From Boswellia sacra (Eukaryota > Streptophyta > Magnoliopsida > Sapindales > Burseraceae), in the NCBI GenBank assembly GCA_013180625.2, contig SNVD02013683.1, positions 744,001 to 808,000 on the forward strand: a stretch of DNA of 64,000 nt. Direction: 5' to 3'. Shown piece by piece: positions 22,917 through 34,982 of the stretch (positions are counted from its first letter, which is position 1; the number at the start of each line of letters is the position of its first letter). The notes beneath the pieces were generated by a model. The model ran no database searches and was not told the DNA's origin. It saw nothing but the letters and a program-made list of their open reading frames with translations. A program made the position numbers and the translations under genes.

Positions 22917-25900
22917 ATGCAGCACAAGGACAATCAAGTGAGCAACTTATATCCTTCCGTTATATATGCGTATCCAGACTTTAGACGGTTATGTGAATTG
23001 TGCGAGATAATGCTGTTTTATAGCAATTGATACAGAGATTTGAACTTTACTATGGTGCAAATGTTCACACCAGAGAATTATATTATATTTTATAATACTG
23101 AAAAACATTTATTTTTTTACCATAAACACTTTTTCTGTCAGCAATTTATTTGTGCTTTACATTTTCACCTTTGGCCATGAATGGTTTACTAGGGTTTAGC
23201 ACCTCCCCGAGCTACTGATCCTGGTTGGGCACATGGAACCATGGTGAATGGGGGTCGTCAGAAGATAAAGTGCAAATATTGTCATAAAGTTTTTCTTGGG
23301 GGTGGAATTTCCAGACTAAAGCAACATTTAGCTGGTGAAAGGGGGAACGTAGCTCCATGTGAGGAAGTTCCTGAAGAGGTTAAACTGCAAATTCAACAAC
23401 ATTTGGGTTTTAAAGTTCTGGAAAAGTTAAAGAGGCAGAAAGGTTTAAAAAGTGGCAAGGACTCATTTACTCCATGCTTCGAGGGTCTGGGAGGACAAGA
23501 TGATGATGATGTTGCAGTTCGACCTCAGAAGCCTGCTTCTGTACAAGGCACTAGCTGGAGAAAGGGAAAACAAATACTGGAAGGAACCTCCAATCGGACA
23601 AAGAGACATAAGAAACAAAAGTTTTCACTGGATACAACTGTTGTTGCTCAGCCTCTAAACCAAAGTTTTGCTCCACAAGAAAGCATCTATGAGGCTGACA
23701 TGGCTGTTGCAAGATTCATGTATGACGCTGGCTTGCCATTCAATGCTGCAAATTCTTGTTTTTTCCAACAGATGGCTGATTCTATTGCTGCTGTGGGCCC
23801 TGGCTATAGGATGCCTTCTTATCATTCTTTGAGAAGTAAGTTGTTGAAGAGAATTGTTCAGGATGCAGGGGCATATTGTGAAGAACTGAAAAAGACTTGG
23901 GAGGTGACTGGATGTTCAGTCCTAGTTGATAGGTGGATGGACAGAGCAGGTCGTACAGCCATAAAATTTTTTGTTTATTGCCCTAAAGGAACCATGTTCC
24001 TAAAATCTGTTGATGCATCAGACATCACAAACTCATCTGAAGCACTCCTGCATTTGTTCGATAGTATTGTTCAAGAAGTTGGGCCCAAGAATATTGTAAA
24101 TTTTGTAACGGATACTTCACCTAGTTATAGAACAGCAGGAAAGCTCTTAATGGATAAATACAAAACTTTTTTCTGCAGCACCTGTGGAGTGCAATGTATT
24201 GATATAATGCTTGGAGAAATTGGAAGAATGGATGAAGTGAGTGAGGTTTTAGCAAAGGCTAAAAGAATAACTCAGTTCATATATAACAATGCTTGGATCC
24301 TCAATTTAATGAGAAAGAAAACAGGTGGAAGAGATATAATCCATCTTTCAGTTACAAGGTTTGCTTCCATCTTCCTGACACTGGAAAACATTGTATCTCT
24401 GAAGGACCATCTCCATCAGATGTTCACTGGTACTTCCTGGATGCAGTCAAGTTTCTCAAAACAAAGGGTGGGGATTGAAGTGGCTGAAATCATTGTAGAC
24501 CCTTTGTTCTGGTCACATTGTGATCAAGCTCTGAAGGTTTCAAGGCCTTTACTTTCCGTTTTACACCTTATGGACTGTGAAGAGAGACCATGCGTTGGAT
24601 ATATATATGATGCTATGGAAAAAGCAAAGAAAAACATCATTGCCGCATTTGGCAATAAGGAACATGAATTCATGCCATATTTGAAGGTTATTGATCAGAT
24701 TTGGCAGGAAGAATTGCATAGCCCTCTTCATGCAGCTGCTTACTATCTCAATCCATCTGTATTCTATAAACTTAGTTTTTCCTCTAACAAAGTCATCCAA
24801 AAGGGCTTACTTGACTGCATTGAAACTTTAGAGCCTAACTTGTCTTCCCAAGTTATGATTACAAGCCAAATAAATTCGTATGAGGAAGCCGTGGGAGATT
24901 TTGGTCGACCTGTTGCTTTATGCGGTCGAGAATCATTGGTCCCAGGTTAGCACGCATTTCATTGGTGTTATCAAGTACAGTTCTTGTTTGCATTGTAATA
25001 AAATTTTAAAGATTTATTGGGTCTTTTTTTTTTTTGGTCATCAAATTACTTGGCAGCTACTTGGTGGTCACTATATGCAGCTGATTACCCAGAATTGCAA
25101 AGATTAGCTGTCAGGATATTAAGTCAATCTTGTAACATCAACAGATGTGGAAAGACTTGGAGTATGTTTGAACGTATCCATTCAAAGAAGAGGAATCGGT
25201 TGGAGCACCAGCGGTTGAATGATCTCTTATTTGTTCACTATAACCTCCACCTTCAGCAGAGGTAATTTACAGGTCCCTACTTTTTCTTGATAGGAAATAG
25301 AGGATTTTATAAAAGAGATGAAATATGTACAAATTGGTGTACTGATTGCAAGTAAATTTAGTAACATGATAAAATTTACAGGCCAGAATTATTCACTTAG
25401 TCAATTTTTTAACAAAAGTTTGGTAATGTTCTATCTTATTTATCTCAATTTAATCGATTAGTAATATAAACTTCAGTTAATCTAATATAGACTAGTTATT
25501 GATTGACAAAGTAAGAAGAATATGTGCTTTGTATTGCTCAAGTACAAAGATATTGAACCATTTTTTTCATAAACTATATTGCATTCGTGCTGTGGTTGCT
25601 ATAATCTTAAAACTTTGTTATTTTTTTTCTTTTTTTTTTTTTTTTTTGGTTGATGATTTATTGATTGCATTAGTGGTTGGGTGCTGTACTTGGGTCGGGA
25701 ATCTTAAGACTTTGTTATGTAGTTTATTTGGTTGATGATGTATTTTTCTTTATGGACACACTGTTGACATATTTCACATGGGTAGCTCGATTAATTGGCT
25801 TATTCTTTTGTTGCCCTTTATTGATTGGGCCATTCGTAGTGGTCTCAGACCTGAGTGGATTTTCTTTATCTAGCTTTTGCTTTCTTTTTAGTGAATTATA

Positions 25901-26386
25901 TTTCTCCTTCATTTCTCAATTAAAATGGTAATTCCTTTCGTCAGTCTTTTCAGTTTTTGGATTACTTTGTGTATTGAACTTGTAATTCCAGTGTTGCTTC
26001 TTCTAGTTGAAAACTGTCCAGTCCACATTTTTGTCATCCACCTTCTGGATTTAGTGCCTTCTATCCTCGATAAAGACTTGCAAATACTTACGGCTTATCT
26101 CTGACCTTTCCTCTATGCAAGCAGGCGAGCAGAAGCAGTCAAACCAAGGTGTTCAAAAGGGACACTTGATCCTATATGCTTAGAAGCTATGGATGCAAAC
26201 ATTGGAGATTGGGTGGAGGACATGGGGTCCATGGAGGGTGAGGATCTTAGCTGGATGGATGTAACAATACCCTGTGAGCGGATGTTTGTTCGTCATGAAG
26301 TGCAGAATATTGACGTTTCTGTTGACAGTTCAGAGGATAGAAGCAGTGATGTAACAAAGGGTATTGATGAGATTGATGATTTATAG
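22917..26386 (+). CDS. BED zinc finger / DUF659 / hAT-dimerisation protein, domesticated transposase
   Basis: Four coding exons, 22917-22937, 23193-24945, 25057-25261 and 26125-26386, join in frame to about 746 aa. The first encodes MQHKDNQ and is needed for the GLAPPRATDPGWAHG lead-in seen in this family. A BED finger follows (CKYC at residues 34-37, then RLKQHLAG). Next come DUF659 (SCFFQQMADSIA, then CSVLVDRWMDR and VTDTSPSYRTAGK), the block CGVQCIDIMLGEIG, and a C-terminal hAT-dimerisation region with TWWSLYAADYPELQRLAVRILSQ. The tail is acidic and ends GIDEIDDL. Active hAT transposases usually have an His in a CAAHC-like motif; here it reads CGVQC. With the intact multi-exon frame and the absence of terminal repeats around the gene, this suggests a host gene acting as a DNA-binding regulator. 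That role is inferred. It lies downstream of the FRS3-like gene on the same strand. Confidence 0.87.
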
Positions 26387-27081
26387 TTGTGCTCCTGTTA
26401 TTCAGTGCTTAAATGTGATGGTGCTTATAGTTTTATTGAGTATGGTTTGATGTGCATTCCTTTTTAATGAGCAATCATAATGCTTTCTAGTCGAGTCAAT
26501 TGGAAACTTTTACAGACATCGAAAACTTTCATGTTAACTTCACACAACAGGCAAGTAAACGAAGGTATAGATGTTAGTTCTATTTATCACCCCTAACTAG
26601 TACTTTTTGCTCCTGAATGTCTTACAATTTCTTAAAATTTGCCGGTTTCTCTTTAAAGATGGACGTGGGTTTCTCATGTATTTATCTTCAGAGGGTGGGA
26701 GACAAAAAGATAATGGACCCTGAGAAAAAAGACGAGAAATTATGTATTATCAAAACTATATTACGCACTTGGGAGTTCGCCAAATATGGTATTCAGGAGA
26801 ATTGTAATCAAGTAAATAACAGTGAAGAAGCAATAAGCAAAATTTTAACAAAAATAACAATTGCCTATAGATACGGCGCGAGCTACTCGTATAATAGAAA
26901 CTAGTTAAAGTAGTCCAGTTAGTCCAAAATTTTACCGAAACTTAATTAAACATGAATAAGTAACATTTACCCTCTTCTTGGCACCAATGTCTATTACCTC
27001 TAACATGAATCCTTGAAGAAAGAAGAAGAAACTAGAATTATTACAAGGATGTTGATGAACAAAAAGGGGAAGGTTGAAAAA
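26387..27081. other. Convergent intergenic region, 3' UTRs of the BED/hAT gene and CCaMK
   Basis: This is the space between the two stop codons of convergent genes. It is AT-rich, and no open frame in it resembles a known protein. It should contain both 3' UTRs. Confidence 0.6.
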
Positions 27082-30000
27082 CTATTGCTGGCGGAGAGAG
27101 GAGAGGACAACATCTTGGAGGGAGCTGTCCCTTTGCATGGCAGCTTTGAACTCGTCGAAGGTGACTTTTCCATCACTGTTAGCATCCATCAGATCAAATA
27201 TCTCATCCAATTTCCCAGGCTCCGTTATATCAGGCGGCAGACAATCATCTGGCAAAGCCTGCCAAATATGTATAGTATGTATCATACTTACTAAACTCAG
27301 GCATGATTAATAAGAGTAACTAATTAATTGACATGATTATTGTATTAAGGTAAGGGAAGTGGCTTAATTTACTCTAAGCATAGATGCTACTTCTTCCTTT
27401 GTGATGCATCCGGATCGATCTGTATCATACATCTGTGGCCAAAAAAAAAAAAAAAAGGTCAAAATTAATTTGGAATCATCGATTTCATTTTGTGCTTGTT
27501 GCTCGACTTCAATGAACAAAGCGGCTCTTTGCAGAACCCCTAGATTGCACTTTCAACATGTTACATTTTTCATGTTTGCTCCACTGAAGATGTAGTGCAG
27601 GCATTTAAGTCAATCACCTGGAAGCACAGACGGAGAGCATCATCTCCTTGAGAATTCCTGAGGCTGGAAAATCCGCAGAGTATCTCTCTCATGTCAACCG
27701 TACCATCACGATTGTTATCAAAAAGGTCAAAGATTCGGGGTGCCAGAGGAACTAGTGACGACATACTCATCGCTTTCAGAACCTCCTCAAATTCGGATAA
27801 AGTAGCATTATCACCCTTTGCACATCTGCACTTAATTTCCCATTTATTACATTTCCAAGTTCATGAGAATTTGCATGTATGTATTTGACTTAAGACATAG
27901 ATTAGGTTGGTTTGAGTGCTTACATTTTGTTGAAATTTAACCTGAGCTTCTCAATTTCCTCCTCTGTAAGGTCATGATGGGAACCTAACAAAGTTTTTAG
28001 CTTCTTTGTCCTCAAGAAAAATGTGCTGCTCAACACACTAGCCATCGCTGCAGCACGAAACTTGCGACGGGCGTTAAAACTCTGCAGCCTTGAAACTATT
28101 TCTGCATCCATTTGATCCTCCTTCGCCGAATCACCAATAACCCATGGATGGCTCAGCAGCTGTTTCAATAATTTCTTAAATTTTTTTAGACGTCCTCAAG
28201 TTTATTTAGAATGAGCGAACCCAAGATCAAAATCGTAAAATAAGATAATTGATGGCAAAAGCATATACATAGAAATCTCATTTTCGGATTAATTTTTATC
28301 TTTTTTATTATCACCTAAATAAAAAGTAGAAAATGGTAACGTTATAAAAAATCAAATTTGTAACTAATAGAAATTTTTGCCTTCATTGTTTGTATTCTAC
28401 AGACTCTTAATTTCAAGGAATAAGACGATCCATGTTACATAGTTCTACAAATTTTTGTGCAACATTCTTTGTTCTCCGAACTATATATGCAATTCTCTCT
28501 TTTTCTCTAACTTCCTGTTTATCAACAATCTAGATTAAGTCAAATCTGTGGATATTAACGAAGATTGAAGTATTTGATAATATTTTTTTAACTAATTAAC
28601 TAAATTTTAGGGGAACTGAATTATTGGACAAATAGTCTTGTCTTGCAATTAATGATCACTTGTGGCTGGAGCTATCAAGCCCATTAACAACAAATATGCT
28701 CTTCCTACTAAATGCTGTTTTAATGAAGCATTTTTCCTTAATCTTAGCTTAAATACAAGCGTCGCACTTCAAAAAGTCAAAAGAAGTGAGCATACTATAC
28801 CTCCTGAGCACTAGGTCTTCTGTTTGGATCAACAGTAAGGAGACTTGAGATCAATTGCTTTGCCGACGAAGAAATGTTCTTCCAAGTCTTCTCGTAAAAA
28901 CTGAAGTCTCCCTGCACATGAATCATTATATTTTCTCTTGTAGTTAGACAAATTAAACAAGATGAGTACTTTATACATGTGTAGTTAAGGAAATGGTTTA
29001 AGAAAAACACATTAGAATCAACATACAGCCATGATCATTTGTTGCTTTTGCCGATTTGACAGTGCGATGAAAGGTGGATACCTGAAAAATAATAGCAAAC
29101 ATTTTCAATCTCTCAAGTGACGGAAATTTGATTCCTGGAATCATGAACACCTAAAGGGGCTGCCTCCCAAGGATATATAATAAGGGAAAATTAATGCATT
29201 AAGCAAAAAAAATCATTTTTCTATCCTTTCTTTTTTCAACGTGCCTACCTCTTCTTCTTCTTTTTTTTTTTTTTTTTTTTTTTTGTTGCTCCTTTCGTCT
29301 TTATACATGAGAACTAATTCATTAAACCACGCTTATTAATTAAATTGAAATAGTGGCATGCTAGCAATAATTTTAGCTAAACTAATTGGAATATTCCAGT
29401 GTATCAGGAAAACTCATCCTAATGACAATCTTTTTAAGCTTTTCAGGGAAGCTTTGTTAATTTATAACCCGGTTGTTATTTTTTAAGGGCTAGCTAGGTT
29501 ACAATTCAGTGGACATATGATTGTATTAATAAATTGTATTAACAAGAATTGGGTATAAGATAACCGAGATATATATATAGGCCTAGCTATATCCTGGAAA
29601 GGAAACAAGAAGATCAAAAATGTTTTTCCGGGGAAATGGAAATCTAAAGATTTAAGAGATTTTGACGTGTAGTTGAAAATTAGCAACATACCCAGATAGT
29701 AAGATATATAAAATTACCCCCAAAGACCACATATCGCTCTTGGAAGTTATTCTGTCTTGTGCAAGAGCCTCCGGAGAAACATAATCTATTGAACCAAACA
29801 ACCCAACAACTGGATCAGTAAATCCCTCCACAGAACTCAATCCAAAGTCCATGATCTTCAAAGGAGAATCCTCCGAGTTATTCAAGAACAAACAGTTCTC
29901 AGGCTTCAAGTCCCTGTGAACAATATTTGCCTGATGAAGAGCCCCTAACCCTTCTGCAATCTGCCTAACCACAGCTGCAGCTCCAGCCTCATTGTACCTT

Positions 30001-30416
30001 TCCTGAGCCACAATCCGATCAAATAACTCACCCCCAGAACACAGCTCCAACACCAGGTGCACCCCGGTTTGGTCCTCATAGACATCATAAAGGTCAACGA
30101 CATTCGGATGAGGCGAAACGTTCTCAACAATCTTCCTCATGACCAGAATCTCATTAGTGAGTAAAGCATCTGATATTGAAGCTTGCTTCCTTGCCGCAAA
30201 TGAAATTGAAGCAATGCTTTTTTCTGCAACACGGCTTCGTGCAACTCCATAAGGAGTTGTTGGGCCAATTCTCTTTAGTGTCTTGATGGCTACATCATGG
30301 TTCTTGTCACCAGTACTTGTTTTTCTTACTCCTCTCCTGACAACTGAAAATCCCCCTCTCCCTAAAATGTCAGTGACTTCATATTCATCCGAAAGTTCCT
30401 TTGTTTCCTGCCCCAT
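27082..30416 (-). CDS. CCaMK: Calcium- and calmodulin-dependent protein kinase (CCaMK/DMI3)
   Basis: Seven exons on the minus strand, 30416-29692, 29081-29027, 28911-28801, 28159-27924, 27825-27618, 27432-27373 and 27258-27082, give 523 aa with all frames kept. The kinase domain has GRGGFSVVRRG (residues 19-29), AIK (Lys45), HRDLKPEN (Asp169) and DFG (190-192). The regulatory Thr falls at about 269 in FYEKTW, matching Thr265/271 of the legume proteins. An autoinhibitory/calmodulin-binding segment follows (RLQSFNARRKFRAAAMA, about 321-337). Three EF-hand loops lie at about 412-423, 448-459 and 490-501. The end VVLSSLRQQ fits the family. CCaMK sits in the nucleus, decodes calcium spiking and phosphorylates CYCLOPS to start arbuscular mycorrhiza (and nodulation in legumes). 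It is intact and probably functional. Confidence 0.97.
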
Positions 30417-31085
30417 GGAAACAAAAATTCCTGGAAACCCAGATGAGAAAGTAAGGAATCTTGGAGAGAGGAAAAGAATAGAAAAGGAAGGTAACTGGAC
30501 AATTGTGTTGAATGATAAGGGTAGAGAAGTTGAAACCTGGAGTGGTATGACAAATACTTGGTATGATGCTGTCAGCTTGTTATTAGTTTATTGCATTAAA
30601 AAAATGATGAAATTCAGATGGAAACGAGGGAATATATTTAGGTAGTTAGGAGCTGAGGAAGAAAAGACAAAGACAGAGTCAACTAATCTTTTATAATTTG
30701 CATAGAGGATCAATGCTTCCATTCCATATCTATCTCTGAGCGTCTATCCCGGTAAAATATACGTATATCTTTGTTTCCCTTTGTAGTGATCAGGGTTCCA
30801 CTATGCATTGCAAATTTGTGTTCATTGGATCGATGTGGAGTTGGAGAACTACTAAAACCAATTTTAAATGTTCTTAAGATTTTGCTATACTACTTACCCG
30901 CGCGCCTATAAATACATGAGGAACGTAAAACTGATATATTCCTTTGACTTGCATAAAAATAAACCAAAGTATACAACAATTTTGCATCTAGGTTATATTT
31001 TAACAAAATTTTCTAGAGGGATCCTGGAGAGTAGTTCAGGTTGCCTTTAAGAGTTTATGTTGTGAGGGTTTGATCATGAATTCCT
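30417..31085 (-). promoter_or_regulatory. CCaMK upstream region
   Basis: About 670 bp separate the CCaMK start codon from the left edge of a Copia insertion. The part next to the ATG is the likely 5' leader. I cannot place a TATA box with confidence on the minus strand. The retrotransposon may therefore cut the upstream regulatory region short. Confidence 0.4.
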
Positions 31086-31090
31086 TTATG

Positions 31091-31338
31091 TGTATAAGGA
31101 AGGAAAAGATTGTGCAAGCTCGCAAGTCCAACTATGATTTTGGCACAAATCATGCAACATAATTATCCTTAATCTTTACAATCGTTTAATGCACACTTGC
31201 CTTGAATATTTGTAATCTCTTCTTTTTCTCCCTTTGTTTAGCAAGATACCAATCTTGTTCTTTGTACAAGAATGTATATATTTGCAGTAGTAGTTAATGA
31301 AAGACATAGCTTCACATACTAAATATTTTTTCTCTATA
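31091..31338 (+). repeat. 5' LTR of the outer Copia element
   Basis: Begins TGTATAAGGAAGG and ends TCTCTATA directly before the primer binding site. Matches 40239-40481 with substitutions and a short indel. Confidence 0.88.
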
Positions 31339-31351
31339 TGGTATTAGAGCC
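31339..31351 (+). other. Primer binding site of the outer Copia element
   Basis: TGGTATTAGAGCC is one base away from the usual plant Copia site TGGTATCAGAGCC, which pairs with initiator methionine tRNA. Confidence 0.85.
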
Positions 31352-31410
31352 TCCATAAACTCTAACGAGTAAGTTTGATCCTTTTTTTTTTTTTTTTAAT
31401 TTTCCCTTTG

Positions 31411-34400
31411 CTGCAAACAATGGCTGACGAATCTTCTTCAAACAAATCCACCCAAACAATTCCTTCTAAAGGATTATCCAACCAAAATAATCACTTAGTT
31501 TCTATCAATGCAGCAGCTCAATTACCACTCAAACTTGTGCCTAAAAACCATCCTTCTTGGTGTGCACAATTTCACACTCTTTTGTTTGGTTATGATCTAT
31601 CGGGCTATATATGTTGATGGAAGTTTTTCTTGCCCACCTTCCACAATTTTGCAAGGAAATAAAGAAGTTCCCAATCCTGCCTACATAACATGCACTCTTC
31701 AAGATAGTCTGATTTTACATGCTATTCTTGCCTCTCTCTCTCTGAACAAGTTATTCCTTTTGTTGCATCTACCACAACATCAAACGAAGCATGGTCTCGA
31801 TTGGCTCGTCTCTATGGCAATAAATCTCGATCCAGGGTAATGCATCTCAAAGAACATCTCTCACGGACCACTAAAAGCAACAAATCCGTGGCCGAGTTTA
31901 TGCAAACCTTGAAGAGTATTGCGGATGAGCTTGCGCTCATAGGCTTTCCATTAGCTGAAGATAACTTGATTATCCATGTTCTGAATGGTCTTGGCTTAGA
32001 CTATAAAGAACTCACTACAGCTGTTTGGGCACGCGAATCGCTTATCTCATTCGAGAAGCTTCATGACAAGCTCACTGAGCATGAAGATTACCTGAACCGA
32101 GATGCAACACACAAAGATTCTACTACTTTTACAGCCAATTACTCTAATCGTTCATCTCGTGCTACCAAGGGTGGTTCTTACGAAAATAAAAAAGAACTAG
32201 CAAATGGAAATCCACACTTCAACAAGCCATATGGTCCACCACAAGGGCATCAGTTCAACAATTGGGAAAATTTGAAACAACATAATTATTTTTCTCGTAT
32301 CGTTTGTCAGATATGTGATAAAATGGGAAACTCAGCCAAGGTTTGTTGGTCTTGTAATCAACAACATAATGCACCTCAGGTTAATTTCATGCAACATGAT
32401 CTCTAATCTTCTCAAAATTGGCTTGTGGATGCAAGAGCTTCTCATCACATAACGTCAGATCTCAGTAACCTATCTCTCCACTCTGAGTATGATGGTGGTG
32501 ATGGTATTGAACTTGGTGATGGCAAAGGCTTACTTATTTCTTATACTGGTTCAACCAAACTTCTTACTCCTTTTACTTCTTTTTCTTTGAATAATATGCT
32601 ATGTGCGCCATTAATTAAAAAGAATTTGCTTTCAAGTTCTCAATTCTATTAAAAAAATCGTACTTCTATTGAGTTCTTGCTATCCTTTTTTGTTGTGAAG
32701 GATCTGAACACAGGGGCCTCCTTGGTCAAAGGCCGGAGCAGGAATAACTTTTAGGAGTGGCCATCGCAAGTGCATTCTTTTAGTCACCAGCTCTCTGCTA
32801 TGGTAGCTACTAAAATTTCACAGCATGATTGGCATCACCGGCTTGGTCATCCATCCACCAAAATTCTTACTCATCTTAGCTCTACCAAATCCATACCTTT
32901 CTCTAACTTTAACAGCACTACAAATAATTGTAACTCTTGCTTCTGCAATAAAAGTCACAAACTCCCATTGGGTGCATCATCTCTTACGAGCAAAGCCCCT
33001 CTTGAATTGATTTATATTCACATTTTGGGGACCTGCCCCAATCACTTCCCTAGATAGATTTCGGTATTATGTTGTTTTCGTAGACCAGTATACCAAATAT
33101 ATGTGGTTATAGCCCATCCAATTAAAATCAAATGCGACTTCTATTTTTAAAAAATTCAAATCTTTGGTCGAAAAATTCTTCCATAAGCCCATTGTCACAG
33201 TTTATACGGATGGTGGAGGAGAATACCAAGGTCTTAAAAATACTCTCATACAACATAGCATTCAACACCTTATCACCCCACCTTACACTCCACAACTTTT
33301 AAGCACGGCTGAACGTCTTCATCGTCACATCTTTGAGATAGGACTTACCCTTTTACATCAAGCCTTTTTCTTTGTGTCTTTGGTCCTTCGCTTTCCATGC
33401 TGCCTCTTACCTTATCAATCGCTTGCCCACACCTGTGCTCTATCTTCAATCCCACTTTCATAAATTATTCTCTAAACCACCTAATTATCATAAGCCTAGG
33501 GTGTTTGGATGTCTCTCTTACCCATGGTTGCGCCCACATACAACCCATAAACTTGAACCATGGTCACATATATTTATTAGCTACTCTACCACTCATAATG
33601 CTTATCGATGTTTTGATCCTTCCACAAACAAAATTTATATCTCTCGGCATATGGTGTTTCTTGAACACGAATTCCTTTCTCTTAACAAAATATCTGTCTC
33701 TAAACCATTTATCGAATCTGACACCTCCACCACAAACTTCCACCCTGGCCATTTCACAATTTCATCTCCTCTTCAACCAATGTTGAACTTAGTCCAGATC
33801 TCAGTCCTGCAACCACCACTTCTCATGCACAACATTCAGCTTCAGTAGACGCTGCTCCAACTCCAACTCTAACTCCAGCTCCAGCTTTGACCATTGATGC
33901 CACTGATTTGTCTCAGGTATGTCTTCCAACTCAACCCTCTACTGCCCAACCAAACTTTACCCATACCCATCCCATGATCACAAGGTCCCGTAATAATATA
34001 TTTAAGCCTAAACAACTTAATATCACCACTTCTCGTCTTTTTTTTTAGTCTATTGAACCAACCTCTATTTCACAAGCTCTTAAAAATCCACATTGGCGAA
34101 CTGCTAGAGTGATGAATTTAATGCCCTCCTCAAAAATTCCACTTGGGAGCTTATTCCACCAAAGTCATGTTATAACATAGTTGGATGTAAATGGTTGTTT
34201 CGCATCAAATATAATCCTGATGGCAGCGTAACACGCTACAAAGCACGACTAGTTCCCAAAAGATTTCACCAACATCCCGGAGTTGATTTTCATAACACAT
34301 TTAGCCCTGTTGTTAAAGCCCCTACAATCCGAGTTGTTCTGTCCATAGCATTGGCGCAAAGTTGGCCTATATGTCAACTAGACATTAATAATGCATTCCT

Positions 34401-34659
34401 TCAAGGAACTCTCCATGATGAAGTCTATATGTGTTAGCCACCTAGGTTTAAGGATCTCTAATTTCCCAATCATATTTGTAAACTAAAAAAAGCAATTCAT
34501 GGTTTGCGCCAAGCTCCAAGGGCATGGTATCAAGAATTGTGCAGTTTTTTATTTTCTTCTGGATTTGTGAATTCCAAATCAGATACTTCTCTCTTTATTT
34601 ACTCACATAACCATATTACAGTTTATCTTTTAGTTTATGTTGATGATTAATTTAGTGAT
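31411..34659 (+). pseudogene. Outer Copia gag-protease-integrase-RT, left part, degraded
   Basis: The left half of a Copia polyprotein in several frames. It shows a Gag core (MHLKEHLSRTTKSNKSVAEF, DELALIGFPL), a decayed zinc knuckle near 32310 (CQICDKMG), protease with LVDARASHHIT in place of the usual Asp-Ser/Thr-Gly, the integrase zinc region (HHRLGHPS, CNSC), the integrase core (VYTDGGGEY, ITPPYTPQ) and RT ([29 protein letters not shown]). Stops and frameshifts occur throughout, including a stop right after YVDD. It cannot make a full polyprotein. Confidence 0.88.
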
Positions 34660-34664
34660 AACAG
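34660..34664. repeat. Target-site duplication, left (AACAG)
   Basis: Five bases directly left of the inner Copia element; identical to 39299-39303. Confidence 0.92.
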
Positions 34665-34970
34665 TGTTGTTATTTGTAAAGTTGCAACAGAAAAACAGAG
34701 ACGAATTTGAAGGAAAGGATAAAAGTTTTTCAGCAAAGAACACTAGAGATTATGTTGAAGAAGAGAGAGATGTATTTTCATTGAATTCAGTACTTACAAT
34801 TTAAAGACTTAAAAAACAACTAACCACTAAGATCATGTCCTATAATTAGGCCACATTTAACAACTTCCTGGAAACTAGGAAACAAATTTTGAAATAGTCA
34901 AAACAGAACAACAAAACAAAAAAAAAAAATTATGCAAATGTGGCAGCAGTCCTAAGCACAATAGTTAACA
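34665..34970 (-). repeat. 3' LTR of the inner Copia element
   Basis: 306 bp, about 97% identical by eye to 38993-39298. Confidence 0.94.
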
Positions 34971-34982
34971 CTCCTCCTTGCT

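Noticed and set aside
25499..25931. Hydrophobic frames in an intron of the BED/hAT gene
   Set aside because: They arise from T-rich intron DNA between two confirmed exons; no similarity is seen.
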